A stretch of DNA of 64,000 nucleotides from CANMXU01 sp052030545 (GTDB taxonomy: Bacteria; Pseudomonadota; Gammaproteobacteria; Enterobacterales; Alteromonadaceae), in contig NZ_JBPDIH010000004.1 in assembly GCF_052030545.1 (NCBI RefSeq), positions 1 through 64,000 of the forward strand, in the 5' to 3' direction. Positions 8,847 through 17,954 of the stretch are shown here, one piece after another; positions within the stretch are counted from its first letter, which is position 1, and every line of letters starts with the position of its first letter. The notes below the pieces were generated by a model. That model was not told where the DNA came from. It searched no databases and saw only the letters and a list, made by a program, of their open reading frames with translations. A program made the position numbers and the translations under genes.

Positions 8847-10016
8847 ATGATTTCACGTTATTCAACATTAAATTTTAACTTAGGCGAAACGGTCGATATG
8901 ATCCGCGACCAAGTCAATGCTTTCGCTCGCGATGAAATAGCACCTCGTGCTGAACAAATCGATATTGATAACGAATTTCCAAACGATTTGTGGCAAAAGT
9001 TTGGCGATATGGGGCTATTAGGCTTAACGGTTCCTGAGCAATATGGTGGTAGTGGCTTAGGTTATATCGAACACGTTATTGCCATGGAAGAAATCAGTCG
9101 CGCTTCAGCGTCAGTCGGTTTAAGTTACGGTGCTCACTCTAATTTATGCGTTAATCAAATCAACCGTAATGGTAGTCACGAACAAAAACTCAAATACTTA
9201 CCTAAGCTTTGTTCAGGCGAGCATATTGGCGCGTTGGCCATGAGTGAACCTAATGCGGGTTCAGATGTTGTTAGCATGAAAATTCGCGCCGACAAAAAAG
9301 GCGATAAGTACATTTTAAATGGCAACAAAATGTGGATCACCAATGGTCCAGACGCCAATACTTATGTTATCTACGCAAAAACTGATGTTAATGCGGGCTC
9401 AAAAGGCATTACTGCATTTATCGTTGAGCGTGATTACCCTGGTTTTTCACGACATCAAAAACTCGACAAGCTTGGTATGCGTGGTTCAAATACTTGTGAA
9501 TTAGTATTTCAAGACTGTGAAGTGCCTGCTGAAAATATTCTTGGCGAAGAAGGCAAAGGCGTTGCCGTATTAATGAGCGGTTTAGATTACGAACGTGTAG
9601 TTTTATCTGGCGGACCTTTGGGCATTATGACCGCTTGTATGGATAACGTAGTACCTTACATTCATGACCGCAAACAATTTGGTCAATCTATCGGCGAATT
9701 TCAATTAATTCAAGGCAAAGTAGCCGATATGTATACTCAAATGAATGCTGCCCGTTCATACGTTTATAACGTAGCTCAAGCCTGTGACCGCGGTGAAACA
9801 ACACGAAAAGACGCTGCTGGCGTTATTTTATACAGTGCAGAACTAGCGACCAAAATGGCACTAGATGCCATCCAAATTTTAGGTGGTAATGGTTACATCA
9901 ATGAATTTCCGGTTGGGCGATTATTACGTGACGCAAAATTGTATGAAATTGGCGCCGGCACCTCAGAAATTCGTCGCATGTTAATTGGTCGTGAACTCTT
10001 TACCGAGTCAGCTTAA
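8847..10016 (+). CDS. liuA: Isovaleryl-CoA dehydrogenase
   Basis: Acyl-CoA dehydrogenase of 389 aa. It oxidises isovaleryl-CoA to 3-methylcrotonyl-CoA with FAD and passes electrons to ETF. The catalytic glutamate E249 sits in LDYERVVLSGGPLG, the helix-G position characteristic of isovaleryl-CoA dehydrogenases rather than of straight-chain enzymes, where the base lies near the C-terminus. AMSEPNAGSD and WITNG are the usual FAD and substrate segments. An AGGA ribosome site precedes the ATG. Second gene of the liu operon and first enzyme of the pathway. Confidence 0.95.
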   Translation: MISRYSTLNFNLGETVDMIRDQVNAFARDEIAPRAEQIDIDNEFPNDLWQKFGDMGLLGLTVPEQYGGSGLGYIEHVIAMEEISRASASVGLSYGAHSNLCVNQINRNGSHEQKLKYLPKLCSGEHIGALAMSEPNAGSDVVSMKIRADKKGDKYILNGNKMWITNGPDANTYVIYAKTDVNAGSKGITAFIVERDYPGFSRHQKLDKLGMRGSNTCELVFQDCEVPAENILGEEGKGVAVLMSGLDYERVVLSGGPLGIMTACMDNVVPYIHDRKQFGQSIGEFQLIQGKVADMYTQMNAARSYVYNVAQACDRGETTRKDAAGVILYSAELATKMALDAIQILGGNGYINEFPVGRLLRDAKLYEIGAGTSEIRRMLIGRELFTESA

Positions 10017-10054
10017 TTAACCAGGCTTAGCAATTAATTTTAAAAAGGTTTCCT

Positions 10055-11662
10055 GTGGCTAAAATAATTTCAAAAATTAACCCGCGCGCACAAGATTTTC
10101 TTGATAATAGCGCCCATATGCAAGCACAAGTTGACGATCTAAAAAGTAAACTAGATGCGATCAAACAAGGCGGCGGAGAAAAATCAAGAGAGCGCCATTT
10201 ATCTCGCGGCAAGCTGTTACCACGAGATCGTATTAACGCCCTACTCGACCCCGGCTCGCCGTTTTTAGAATTGTCACAGTTTGCCGCATTCGACGTTTAT
10301 CCAGACAATGTGCCAGCCGCAGGCATTATCACCGGCATCGGCCGAGTATCAGGGCAAGAATGTATTATTGTTGCTAACGATGCCACCGTAAAAGGTGGTA
10401 CCTATTATCCGCTTACGGTTAAAAAACACTTACGCGCACAAGCTATTGCCCAAGAAAATAATTTGCCGTGTATTTACTTGGTTGACTCAGGCGGTGCAAA
10501 CCTGCCCAACCAAGATGATGTTTTTCCGGACAAAGAACACTTTGGCCGCATATTTTTCAACCAAGCCAATATGTCAGCACAAGCGATCCCACAAATTGCG
10601 ATTGTCATGGGCTCTTGTACCGCAGGCGGTGCTTATGTACCAGCCATGGCAGACGAGTCAATTATTGTTAAAGAACAAGGCACCATCTTTTTAGCCGGAC
10701 CGCCGCTAGTAAAAGCTGCTACAGGTGAAGTGGTAAGTGCTGAAGATTTAGGCGGCGCTGACGTGCACTGTCGCACCTCTGGCGTTGCCGACCATTATGC
10801 TCAAAACGATCATCACGCATTGCAAATCGCGCGCAGTGCCATTGATAACCTAAATCGCGTTAAACCGATGCAACTTAACATAAAAAGTGTGGTTGAACCG
10901 GCATACGATTGTGATGAAATTTACGGCATTGTGCCAAAGGATTCACGTCAACCTTTTGATGTACGTGAAATTATTGCTCGCATCGTTGACGCAAGTCACT
11001 TTGATGAATTTAAAGCACTTTATGGTACCACCTTAGTCTGTGGTTTTGCCCATATTTACGGTTACCCGGTGGGCATTGTTGCCAACAACGGCATTTTATT
11101 TGGTGAATCTGCACAAAAAGGCGCGCACTTTATTGAGCTTTGTGCGCAACGAAAAATTCCGTTGGTGTTTTTACAAAACATCACAGGTTTTATGGTTGGT
11201 CAACAATATGAAGCCGGTGGAATTGCCAAACATGGCGCTAAAATGGTGACTGCCGTTGCTACCGCGCAAGTGCCAAAGTTTACCGTTTTAATTGGTGGCA
11301 GTTTCGGCGCTGGTAACTACGGTATGTGTGGCCGCGCTTACGACCCAAGGTTCCTATTTATGTGGCCAAATGCCCGTATCTCGGTAATGGGTGGCGAGCA
11401 AGCAGCTGGTGTTTTAGCGCAAGTAAAACGCGACCAAAAAGAAAAGTTGGGCCAACAATGGTCTGAGCAAGAAGAAGCCGCATTTAAACAACCTATTATT
11501 GAGGATTATGAACATCAAGGTCACCCCTATTATGCCTCAGCCAGACTTTGGGATGATGGCATCATCGATCCTGCCGATACACGCCAAGTACTTGGCTTAG
11601 CTATTTCAGCTTCATTAAACAAAACCATAGATGACACCAAGTTCGGTGTCTTTAGAATGTAG
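10055..11662 (+). CDS. liuB: 3-methylcrotonyl-CoA carboxylase, carboxyltransferase subunit
   Basis: Carboxyltransferase (beta) subunit of 535 aa, the normal length. It transfers CO2 from carboxybiotin on LiuD to 3-methylcrotonyl-CoA to give 3-methylglutaconyl-CoA. Both crotonase-like halves are present. VDSGGANLPNQ, GSCTAGGAYVPAM and GGSFGAGNYGMCGRAY are the conserved acyl-CoA and biotin site segments of methylcrotonyl-CoA carboxylases. Translation starts at GTG (10055) after an AAAAGG ribosome site. It lies 38 nt after liuA and 9 nt before liuC in the operon. Confidence 0.95.
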   Translation: MAKIISKINPRAQDFLDNSAHMQAQVDDLKSKLDAIKQGGGEKSRERHLSRGKLLPRDRINALLDPGSPFLELSQFAAFDVYPDNVPAAGIITGIGRVSGQECIIVANDATVKGGTYYPLTVKKHLRAQAIAQENNLPCIYLVDSGGANLPNQDDVFPDKEHFGRIFFNQANMSAQAIPQIAIVMGSCTAGGAYVPAMADESIIVKEQGTIFLAGPPLVKAATGEVVSAEDLGGADVHCRTSGVADHYAQNDHHALQIARSAIDNLNRVKPMQLNIKSVVEPAYDCDEIYGIVPKDSRQPFDVREIIARIVDASHFDEFKALYGTTLVCGFAHIYGYPVGIVANNGILFGESAQKGAHFIELCAQRKIPLVFLQNITGFMVGQQYEAGGIAKHGAKMVTAVATAQVPKFTVLIGGSFGAGNYGMCGRAYDPRFLFMWPNARISVMGGEQAAGVLAQVKRDQKEKLGQQWSEQEEAAFKQPIIEDYEHQGHPYYASARLWDDGIIDPADTRQVLGLAISASLNKTIDDTKFGVFRM

Positions 11663-11671
11663 GAGTTATCT

Positions 11672-12499
11672 ATGAGTACTGATAAAGTTCTATTTAATTT
11701 AGATAGCCGCGGTGTTGCTACCGTCACATTAAATTGCCCAGAAAAACATAACGCTTTTGACGACGATATTATTGCGCAGTTGACCGCGTTATTTGACCAA
11801 ATAGCGCAAGACAACACCATACGCGTTATGGTGTTAGCCTCAAACGGCAAAAGTTTTTCAGCCGGTGCTGATTTAGCGTGGATGAAGCGCATGGCCACTT
11901 ACTCTTATCAAGAAAATTTAAGTGACGCGAACGCCTTAGCGCAAATGCTAAAAGCGCTTAATTATTTACCACAAACAACTATCGCAAAAATCCAAGGCGC
12001 AGCTTTTGGTGGCGCGGTTGGTTTAACGAGCTGCTGTGATATTGCCCTTGCCAGCCACAAAGCAAGCTTTTGCTTAAGCGAAGTAAAGCTAGGGCTAATT
12101 CCTGCCACCATCAGCCCTTATGTTGTTGCTGCCATTGGCTTAAAAGCAGCGAGACGCTATTTTCAAACTGCCGAACGATTTGATGTTCAAAAAGCTCAGC
12201 AAATAGGTCTAGTGGATGAAGTCGTTGAATTAACTGAATTAGACGCGAGTGTTGAGCAGATGATTTCAACCCTACTTGCCAACGGACCACACGCAGTTAA
12301 AGCAGCGAAGCAATTAGCATTTGATGTCGCAGACAAAGAAATAGATAACGAATTAGTTAACGATACCTGTGAACGTATCGCCGCCATTCGAGTTGGTGAA
12401 GAAGGCCAAGAAGGCTTAACGAGCTTTTTTGAAAAAAGACAAGCGGCTTGGCTTGATAATACAAATGCTTCAATACCTGCAAACAACACTAAAGGATAA
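11672..12499 (+). CDS. liuC: 3-methylglutaconyl-CoA hydratase
   Basis: Crotonase-fold protein of 275 aa. It hydrates 3-methylglutaconyl-CoA to HMG-CoA, the step between the carboxylase and HMG-CoA lyase. The first oxyanion-hole segment SAGADLAWM, the second GAAFGGAVGL and the SEVKLGLIPATISPYV active-site strand match LiuC-type hydratases. An AGGAG ribosome site precedes ATG 11672. Assignment over a generic enoyl-CoA hydratase rests on its place between liuB and liuD. Confidence 0.9.
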   Translation: MSTDKVLFNLDSRGVATVTLNCPEKHNAFDDDIIAQLTALFDQIAQDNTIRVMVLASNGKSFSAGADLAWMKRMATYSYQENLSDANALAQMLKALNYLPQTTIAKIQGAAFGGAVGLTSCCDIALASHKASFCLSEVKLGLIPATISPYVVAAIGLKAARRYFQTAERFDVQKAQQIGLVDEVVELTELDASVEQMISTLLANGPHAVKAAKQLAFDVADKEIDNELVNDTCERIAAIRVGEEGQEGLTSFFEKRQAAWLDNTNASIPANNTKG

Positions 12500-12504
12500 A
12501 CACC

Positions 12505-14526
12505 ATGTTTACTAAAATTCTCATTGCTAATCGTGGTGAAATAGCCTGCCGTATCATAAAAACCGCCCGCAAAATGGGTATTTTAACGGTTGCAGTATAT
12601 TCAGATGCAGACGCCAATGCCTTGCATGTGAACATGGCAGACGAAGCCATTTATTTAGGGCCGTCGCCGTCAAGAGAAAGTTATTTACTGGCAGAAAAAG
12701 TCGTTGATGCGGCGCTAAGAACCGGCGCTCAAGCGATCCACCCTGGGTATGGTTTTTTATCAGAAAACGCTGAATTTTGTCGACTATGCCAAAAACACAG
12801 CCTTGTCTTTATTGGCCCGCCAGTGGGCGCTATTGAAGCGATGGGTTCAAAATCAGCAGCTAAAAACATCATGGAAAAAGCACAGGTTCCTCTGGTGCCT
12901 GGCTACCATGGCGACGACCAATCGCCTGCGATCATTAAAAAAGCAGCCGACGATATGGGCTACCCCGTACTGCTTAAAGCAACGGCAGGTGGTGGTGGTA
13001 AAGGCATGCGCCAAGTGTGGTCGGCAGATGAATTTGATCAAGGGCTTGCCGCCGCTAAACGAGAAGCTAAATCTTCATTTGGCGACGACACCATGTTGGT
13101 TGAAAAATACCTGATCAAGCCACGCCATGTTGAGATCCAAGTATTTTGCGATAACCACGGCAATGCAGTGTACCTATTTGAACGCGATTGCTCGGTTCAA
13201 CGTCGCCATCAAAAAGTGATTGAAGAAGCCCCCGCATTTTCCATGAGCGAATCGTTACGTCAAAAAATGGGTGAGTCTGCCATAAAGTCTGCGCAAGCTA
13301 TCGGTTATCAAGGCGCCGGTACCGTTGAGTTTTTACTGGACGCTGACGGATCATTTTACTTTATGGAAATGAATACCCGCTTGCAGGTAGAGCATCCGGT
13401 TACTGAAATGATCACCAGAGAAGATTTGGTCGAATGGCAATTCCGTGTAGCCGCTGGCGAAACCTTACCGAAAAAACAACACCAATTAAAGTTGATTGGC
13501 CATGCTTTTGAAGCACGAATTTATGCCGAAGATCCTAATAATGACTTTTTACCGGCAACCGGTAAATTAAGCTTTTTACAGCCGCCTATTGAAAGTAAGT
13601 TTGTACGTGTCGATACCGGAGTGCGCCAAGGCGACGAGGTCAGTGTTTTTTATGATCCGATGATCGCTAAGCTTATCGTCTGGGATGAAAATCGCGAAAA
13701 AGCATTGCAGCGTTTAGCAAAAGCGTTATCGGAATACCGCATTAACGGTGTTACCACTAACATCGATTTTCTTTATAACCTTGCGACTTGTCAGCCTTTT
13801 ATTAACGAAGAAATTGACACGAGCTTTATTGAAAACAACCAACGTATTATTTTTCACGATAATGAACAAGCACTTGCCGGTGAATTGCCAATGGCAGCTT
13901 TGTATTTAGTATTGTCGATGGAACAACAAGCAAAAGCGCAAGCAAAAAATACCAACGACCCGTTCTCCCCTTGGAATACTACTTATGCGTGGCGATTAAA
14001 CGAAGCGCATATCTACCCAATCACGTTAGCGCACAACGATGTCGAATATCAGGTGCAAGTTGAGCAAAAACGTCAAGGTAGTAGCAGCTATTACTTAATT
14101 ACCGTCGACGGACAAACGCTGGATTGCCAAGGCAATATTGAAGGCAATGTGCTTTATACCAGTATTGATGGTTACCGAAGTTCAGCGACAATTACCGAGC
14201 GAATTGATCAGAAAAATAGTCATATTAGTTTGTTTCATCAAAATGGTGTCTTTAACTTTGTTCATGTGTTGCCTGATTGTGGCGACGCAGAAGATAACCA
14301 AGGTAATAATGATTTTGCTGCGCCAATGAACGGCACTATGGTCAGTGTACTGATTAATGTCGGCGATAAAGTCGAAAAAGATCAGCCATTGATGATCATG
14401 GAAGCGATGAAAATGGAGCACACTATTCGAGCCACAACAAGCGGCACTGTAGAAGCAATATTTTTTCAAGCCGGTGAAATGGTTGACGGCGGCGCACAGT
14501 TACTCACCGTCAGCGTCGATGAATAA
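12505..14526 (+). CDS. liuD: 3-methylcrotonyl-CoA carboxylase, biotin-carboxylase/BCCP subunit
   Basis: Alpha subunit of 673 aa. An N-terminal biotin carboxylase runs from the start (ILIANRGEIACRII), with the ATP-grasp glycine loop KATAGGGGKGMR and the EMNTRLQVEHPVTE catalytic segment. A variable BT linker follows (about 460-590). The C-terminal biotinyl domain carries EAMKMEHT, with biotinyl-lysine K636, 37 residues from the end, as is typical. It carboxylates biotin with ATP and bicarbonate and hands CO2 to LiuB. It lies 5 nt after liuC, with an AAAGGA ribosome site. Confidence 0.95.
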   Translation: MFTKILIANRGEIACRIIKTARKMGILTVAVYSDADANALHVNMADEAIYLGPSPSRESYLLAEKVVDAALRTGAQAIHPGYGFLSENAEFCRLCQKHSLVFIGPPVGAIEAMGSKSAAKNIMEKAQVPLVPGYHGDDQSPAIIKKAADDMGYPVLLKATAGGGGKGMRQVWSADEFDQGLAAAKREAKSSFGDDTMLVEKYLIKPRHVEIQVFCDNHGNAVYLFERDCSVQRRHQKVIEEAPAFSMSESLRQKMGESAIKSAQAIGYQGAGTVEFLLDADGSFYFMEMNTRLQVEHPVTEMITREDLVEWQFRVAAGETLPKKQHQLKLIGHAFEARIYAEDPNNDFLPATGKLSFLQPPIESKFVRVDTGVRQGDEVSVFYDPMIAKLIVWDENREKALQRLAKALSEYRINGVTTNIDFLYNLATCQPFINEEIDTSFIENNQRIIFHDNEQALAGELPMAALYLVLSMEQQAKAQAKNTNDPFSPWNTTYAWRLNEAHIYPITLAHNDVEYQVQVEQKRQGSSSYYLITVDGQTLDCQGNIEGNVLYTSIDGYRSSATITERIDQKNSHISLFHQNGVFNFVHVLPDCGDAEDNQGNNDFAAPMNGTMVSVLINVGDKVEKDQPLMIMEAMKMEHTIRATTSGTVEAIFFQAGEMVDGGAQLLTVSVDE

Positions 14527-14544
14527 TCAAAGTAGGCAATAAAG

Positions 14545-15450
14545 ATGCACTTACCTAAATTTGTAAAAATTGTTGAAGTTGGCCCACGAGATGGCCTGCA
14601 AAATGAAGCACAGTTGATCAGCGTTGCCGACAAAGTCGCTTTAATTGAACAGCTTGCTGATGCAGGGTTTGCTGAAATTGAAAGCGGCAGTTTTGTCTCG
14701 CCCAAATGGGTGCCACAAATGGCCAATTCTGGCGAAGTGTTTGAACAAATTAATCGCCAAGCAAAGGTATGTTATTCAGCACTTACGCCAAACATGCAGG
14801 GATTTGAAGCAGCCGTTAGTGTAAATGCAAAGCAAGTCGCCATTTTTGGCGCCGCCTCTGAAAGTTTTAGCCAAAAAAATATTAACTGCTCTATTGAAGA
14901 AAGCCTTGCGCGTTTTAAACCGATTATGGCTGCAGCCAAAAAACACAATCTCCCCGTACGCGGCTATGTGTCGTGTGTACTCGGCTGTCCATATGAAGGC
15001 GATATTTCTGCAGAAAAAGTTGCCGAGGTCGCTGAGCAATTATTATTAATGGGCTGCGCGGAAATATCGCTTGGCGATACCGTGGGAGTCGGAACCCCAG
15101 AAAAAGTCACAAAAATGCTAACGGCAGTTAGCAAAAAAGTACCACTGAACAAACTTGCTGTGCACTTTCACGACACTTATGGCCAAGCACTAGCCAATAT
15201 CTACGCGTCATTACAATTTGGTGTTAGCACCATTGATAGCGCAATTGCAGGTTTAGGTGGCTGCCCATACGCCAAAGGGGCTTCGGGGAATGTTGCTACA
15301 GAAGATGTTTTATACCTACTTAACGGTTTAAATATTCAAACCAATATAAATTTTAACAAAGCACTTACAGCCGGCTGGTTCATCAGCGATCTACTGGGTA
15401 AAAAGCCCGTTTCAAAAGTATCGCAAGCATTTAGAGCACAAGTGCAATAA
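14545..15450 (+). CDS. liuE: Hydroxymethylglutaryl-CoA lyase
   Basis: TIM-barrel lyase of 301 aa that splits HMG-CoA to acetoacetate and acetyl-CoA. The N-terminal motif VEVGPRDGLQNE carries catalytic R15 and D16. HFHDTYGQ supplies the metal-binding histidines, and GLGGCPYAKGASGN is the cysteine-bearing signature loop of HMG-CoA lyases. This distinguishes it from homocitrate- or isopropylmalate-synthase relatives. Last step of the core leucine pathway, 18 nt after liuD. Confidence 0.95.
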   Translation: MHLPKFVKIVEVGPRDGLQNEAQLISVADKVALIEQLADAGFAEIESGSFVSPKWVPQMANSGEVFEQINRQAKVCYSALTPNMQGFEAAVSVNAKQVAIFGAASESFSQKNINCSIEESLARFKPIMAAAKKHNLPVRGYVSCVLGCPYEGDISAEKVAEVAEQLLLMGCAEISLGDTVGVGTPEKVTKMLTAVSKKVPLNKLAVHFHDTYGQALANIYASLQFGVSTIDSAIAGLGGCPYAKGASGNVATEDVLYLLNGLNIQTNINFNKALTAGWFISDLLGKKPVSKVSQAFRAQVQ

Positions 15451-15470
15451 AACAAGAATGGGAGACAATA

Positions 15471-16187
15471 ATGGCAGGATTTGACAAAGTAGTTACTAGC
15501 TATGAAGAAGCCCTCGCTGGCTTAGAAGATAACATGACCGTGCTTGCAGGCGGTTTTGGTTTGTGTGGTATTCCAGAAAATTTGATCGCTGAAATAAAAC
15601 GCAAAAGCACCCGTGGTTTAACACTCGTTTCAAACAACTGTGGTGTTGATGATTTTGGTTTAGGCGTATTACTACCTGATCGCCAAATCAAAAAAATTAT
15701 CGCGTCATACGTTGGCGAAAACGCTGAATTTGAACGTCAAATGATGAGCGGCGAATTAGAAGTAGAACTCACCCCTCAAGGCACATTAGCTGAAAAAATG
15801 CGTGCTGGCGGTGCTGGCATTCCCGCTTTTTATACTGCCACAGGTTACGGAACGCCGGTTGCTGAAGGTAAAGAAGAGCGCGAATTTAATGGCAGGCAGT
15901 ATATTTTAGAGCCCGCAATTACTGGTGACTTTGCCATAGTAAAAGCGTGGAAAGCCGATAGATACGGAAACTTAGTTTATCGAAAAACCGCTCGAAATTT
16001 TAACCCATTGGCAGCAACCGCGGGAAAAATTACCGTCGTTGAAGTTGAAGAAATTGTTGAAGTGGGTGATTTAGACCCGGACGAGATCCACACACCCGGT
16101 ATCTATGTTAATCGTCTTATTCAAGGCAGTTTCGAAAAACGCATCGAACAACGCACTACCCAACCATCAGCTGAACAATCTGCATAA
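15471..16187 (+). CDS. 3-oxoacid CoA-transferase, subunit A
   Basis: Alpha subunit of 238 aa of a two-subunit CoA-transferase (ScoA/AtoD type). The CoA-binding loop GGFGLCGIPENLI is near the N-terminus and the TGYGTPVAEGKE segment is typical of succinyl-CoA:acetoacetate transferases. With subunit B it activates the acetoacetate made by HMG-CoA lyase to acetoacetyl-CoA, which the divergent thiolase can split. A GGGAGA ribosome site precedes the start. It lies 20 nt after liuE, in the same operon. Homologues in marine bacteria have been named LiuF or LiuG; no symbol is assigned here. Confidence 0.92.
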   Translation: MAGFDKVVTSYEEALAGLEDNMTVLAGGFGLCGIPENLIAEIKRKSTRGLTLVSNNCGVDDFGLGVLLPDRQIKKIIASYVGENAEFERQMMSGELEVELTPQGTLAEKMRAGGAGIPAFYTATGYGTPVAEGKEEREFNGRQYILEPAITGDFAIVKAWKADRYGNLVYRKTARNFNPLAATAGKITVVEVEEIVEVGDLDPDEIHTPGIYVNRLIQGSFEKRIEQRTTQPSAEQSA

Positions 16188-16197
16188 GGAGTACCAC

Positions 16198-16854
16198 ATG
16201 GCTTTATCTCGCGAACAAATTGCAAAACGTGTTGCCCAAGAACTGCAAGACGGCTATTACGTAAACCTTGGCATTGGTATTCCAACGTTAGTCGCTAATT
16301 ATGTACCTAAAGGCATGGAAGTGATGTTGCAGTCTGAAAATGGTTTACTTGGCATGGGCCAATTTCCAACAGAAGACGAAATCGACGCTGATCTTATCAA
16401 TGCAGGCAAACAAACTGTCACTATGGCAAAAGGCGCTTCTATTTTTGACTCAGCAGAGTCATTTGCGATGATCCGTGGCGGACATGTCGACTTAACGGTA
16501 CTAGGCGCATTTGAAGTTGATATTAGCGGTAACATTGCTTCTTACATGATCCCAGGTAAATTAATTAAAGGCATGGGCGGTGCAATGGATTTAGTTGCAG
16601 GGGCTGACAATATTATAGTGACCATGACCCATGCTTCAAAACATGGTCAATCTAAATTGCTTAAAACATGTTCCCTACCTTTAACAGGCAAAGGTTGTAT
16701 AAAACGCGTTTTAACCGATTTAGCCTTTATTGAAATCAAAGACAATAAGTTTCATTTATTGGAACGGGCACCTGGCGTAAGTGTTGAAGAAATACAAAAA
16801 CTAACCGAAGGTGAATTGGTGATCCCTGAACTTGTTCCAGAGATGAATGTTTGA
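16198..16854 (+). CDS. 3-oxoacid CoA-transferase, subunit B
   Basis: Beta subunit of 218 aa carrying the catalytic glutamate E47 in the QSENGLLGMG motif, which forms the acyl-glutamyl-CoA thioester. GIGIPTLVANY and the glycine-rich GAMDLVAGADNIIV segment are typical of ScoB/AtoA. The ATG at 16198 follows an AAGGAG ribosome site. The frame is open further upstream inside subunit A, but those codons are not part of the protein. It closes the liu operon, giving a route leucine to acetoacetyl-CoA. Confidence 0.93.
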   Translation: MALSREQIAKRVAQELQDGYYVNLGIGIPTLVANYVPKGMEVMLQSENGLLGMGQFPTEDEIDADLINAGKQTVTMAKGASIFDSAESFAMIRGGHVDLTVLGAFEVDISGNIASYMIPGKLIKGMGGAMDLVAGADNIIVTMTHASKHGQSKLLKTCSLPLTGKGCIKRVLTDLAFIEIKDNKFHLLERAPGVSVEEIQKLTEGELVIPELVPEMNV

Positions 16855-16901
16855 TTTACAAAACATTAACAATTGTTTTTTAATTTAATAAGTTAACACG
16901 C

Positions 16902-16924
16902 CCTGTAGCTAGAATTCCTACAGG
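16902..16924. terminator. Hairpin after the liu operon, possible terminator
   Basis: CCTGTAG / CTACAGG forms a 7-bp stem with a 9-nt loop, about 48 nt after the last liu stop codon. The following sequence is only weakly T-rich, so termination here is tentative. Confidence 0.4.
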
Positions 16925-17058
16925 ATTTGTTAAAAAACAGGCGAGATACTTATACAGCTAACCTTTTGATTTTTATAGCTATAAACACAAAATACCATAC
17001 GAGACGCATATAATTGTTACAGATTATTGCATTTCAACTACAAATTGGTAATACTAAA

Positions 17059-17149
17059 GGTGACAAAGAAAAGGCAAGGCACGCGAAAACGTGCTACGCA
17101 AAACCACCGGCCTACAGGTTTCTAGGAAACCCATGGCAGCGGAGTTACC
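17059..17149 (+). ncRNA. Cyclic-di-GMP-I (GEMM-I) riboswitch aptamer
   Basis: The closing stem P1 is GGTGAC (17059-17064) with GTTACC (17144-17149). The first internal hairpin is GCACG-CGAAAA-CGTGC (17079-17094), preceded by GGCAAG. Then come the conserved core ACGCAAAACCACCGGCCTA (17096-17114), a second hairpin GGTTTC-TAG-GAAACC (17118-17132), and the conserved strand ATGGCAGCGGAGTTACCG (17133-17150). Order and sequence match the GEMM-I class, including a GNRA-like loop facing the second stem. It sits 68 nt upstream of the ATG of a small secreted DUF3718 protein, so it should couple that gene to intracellular c-di-GMP. Confidence 0.92.
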
Positions 17150-17165
17150 GAGTTAATAGGTACAT

Positions 17166-17183
17166 CCAGTGGTTTTTTCTTTT
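17166..17183 (+). promoter_or_regulatory. Possible riboswitch expression platform (terminator half)
   Basis: CCAGTGGT (17166-17173), followed directly by TTTTTCTTTT, can pair with ACCACCGG (17103-17110) in the aptamer core with one mismatch, giving a terminator-like helix with a long loop. The two folds are mutually exclusive. Aptamer folding would prevent this stem, which predicts a ligand-ON switch. This is inference from pairing by eye. Confidence 0.4.
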
Positions 17184-17217
17184 ATTAACTAATTTAAAAA
17201 TATTTAAGGTTATTAAA

Positions 17218-17577
17218 ATGAAAAAATTATTACTAGTTTCAACCATGACTGCTTTAACATTAACGTCTGTTGTATCAGCTCCTCAGGCATCGGCTGCAAA
17301 CATCGCTCAAAGCGTTTGTGAATACGTAGCTGCTGACGATAAGAAACGCATGCGTTCTTTTTTAAAGACGAACAAATTAAAAATTCGTAGTATCTTCGAC
17401 GGTATACAGTGTAATGGGAAAAACTTGTTAGAATTCGCTGCTACTAAAGGTTCAGTTAAAACGGGTTCTTTGATGATTAGTAAATTACCAAAGAAAGTTG
17501 TTTCAGAGAACTTGGCACTTATTCAGAACGGATCGCAACCATTGATAGACGCCGCTAACAAACGCGTTAGCAGCTAA
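17218..17577 (+). CDS. Small secreted DUF3718-family protein
   Basis: Protein of 119 aa with a clear Sec signal peptide (MKK, hydrophobic core, AxA cleavage site near residue 26) and a mature ~93-residue domain. Its layout (VCEYV, DDKKRMRSFLK, IQCNGKNLLEFA, TGSLMISKLP) matches DUF3718, known from Alteromonadales. Two cysteines could form one disulfide in the periplasm. Function unknown. The ATG at 17218 is chosen because the signal peptide starts there, although the frame is open upstream through the riboswitch. It is a single-gene unit with a c-di-GMP-I riboswitch in its leader and a terminator after it. Confidence 0.88.
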   Translation: MKKLLLVSTMTALTLTSVVSAPQASAANIAQSVCEYVAADDKKRMRSFLKTNKLKIRSIFDGIQCNGKNLLEFAATKGSVKTGSLMISKLPKKVVSENLALIQNGSQPLIDAANKRVSS

Positions 17578-17639
17578 ACATTATTAAAAGGTAGACGTTA
17601 CAAGTAATGTTTTCATTTTAATAATTCTCTGTCATTTAA

Positions 17640-17669
17640 AAAAGCCAACTTATGTTGGCTTTTTTTTTA
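17640..17669 (+). terminator. Intrinsic terminator after DUF3718 gene
   Basis: AAAGCCAAC-TTAT-GTTGGCTTT followed by a long T-run, about 65 nt after the stop codon. Confidence 0.85.
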
Positions 17670-17954
17670 TGCTAAATTTTTGCAGGTATAGTCATTCCAA
17701 ATTGGTATTAGTAATTAAACTCTTCTTTTTAATTACCTATTGATTAGTAAAATAAAAAATATCGAAAATTCTCATTTTAAACTTCAACTCTACCTAGCAA
17801 GCTAGCCAAAAACTGATTAAACTCAAAGAAGAACATTAGGTTTTTTAATAAACTCAATTTTAAAAATAAATTCACGGACATTTATCTGTTTCAATAATAC
17901 CGCCATTTGGTTTCACTATATTAAATCAGCATCTTAGGTAATAAACTATCGCTT
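17670..17954. other. Intergenic region without recognised gene
   Basis: AT-rich stretch between the DUF3718 terminator and the patatin gene. It presumably holds the patatin promoter. No conserved element or open frame is recognised. Confidence 0.5.
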
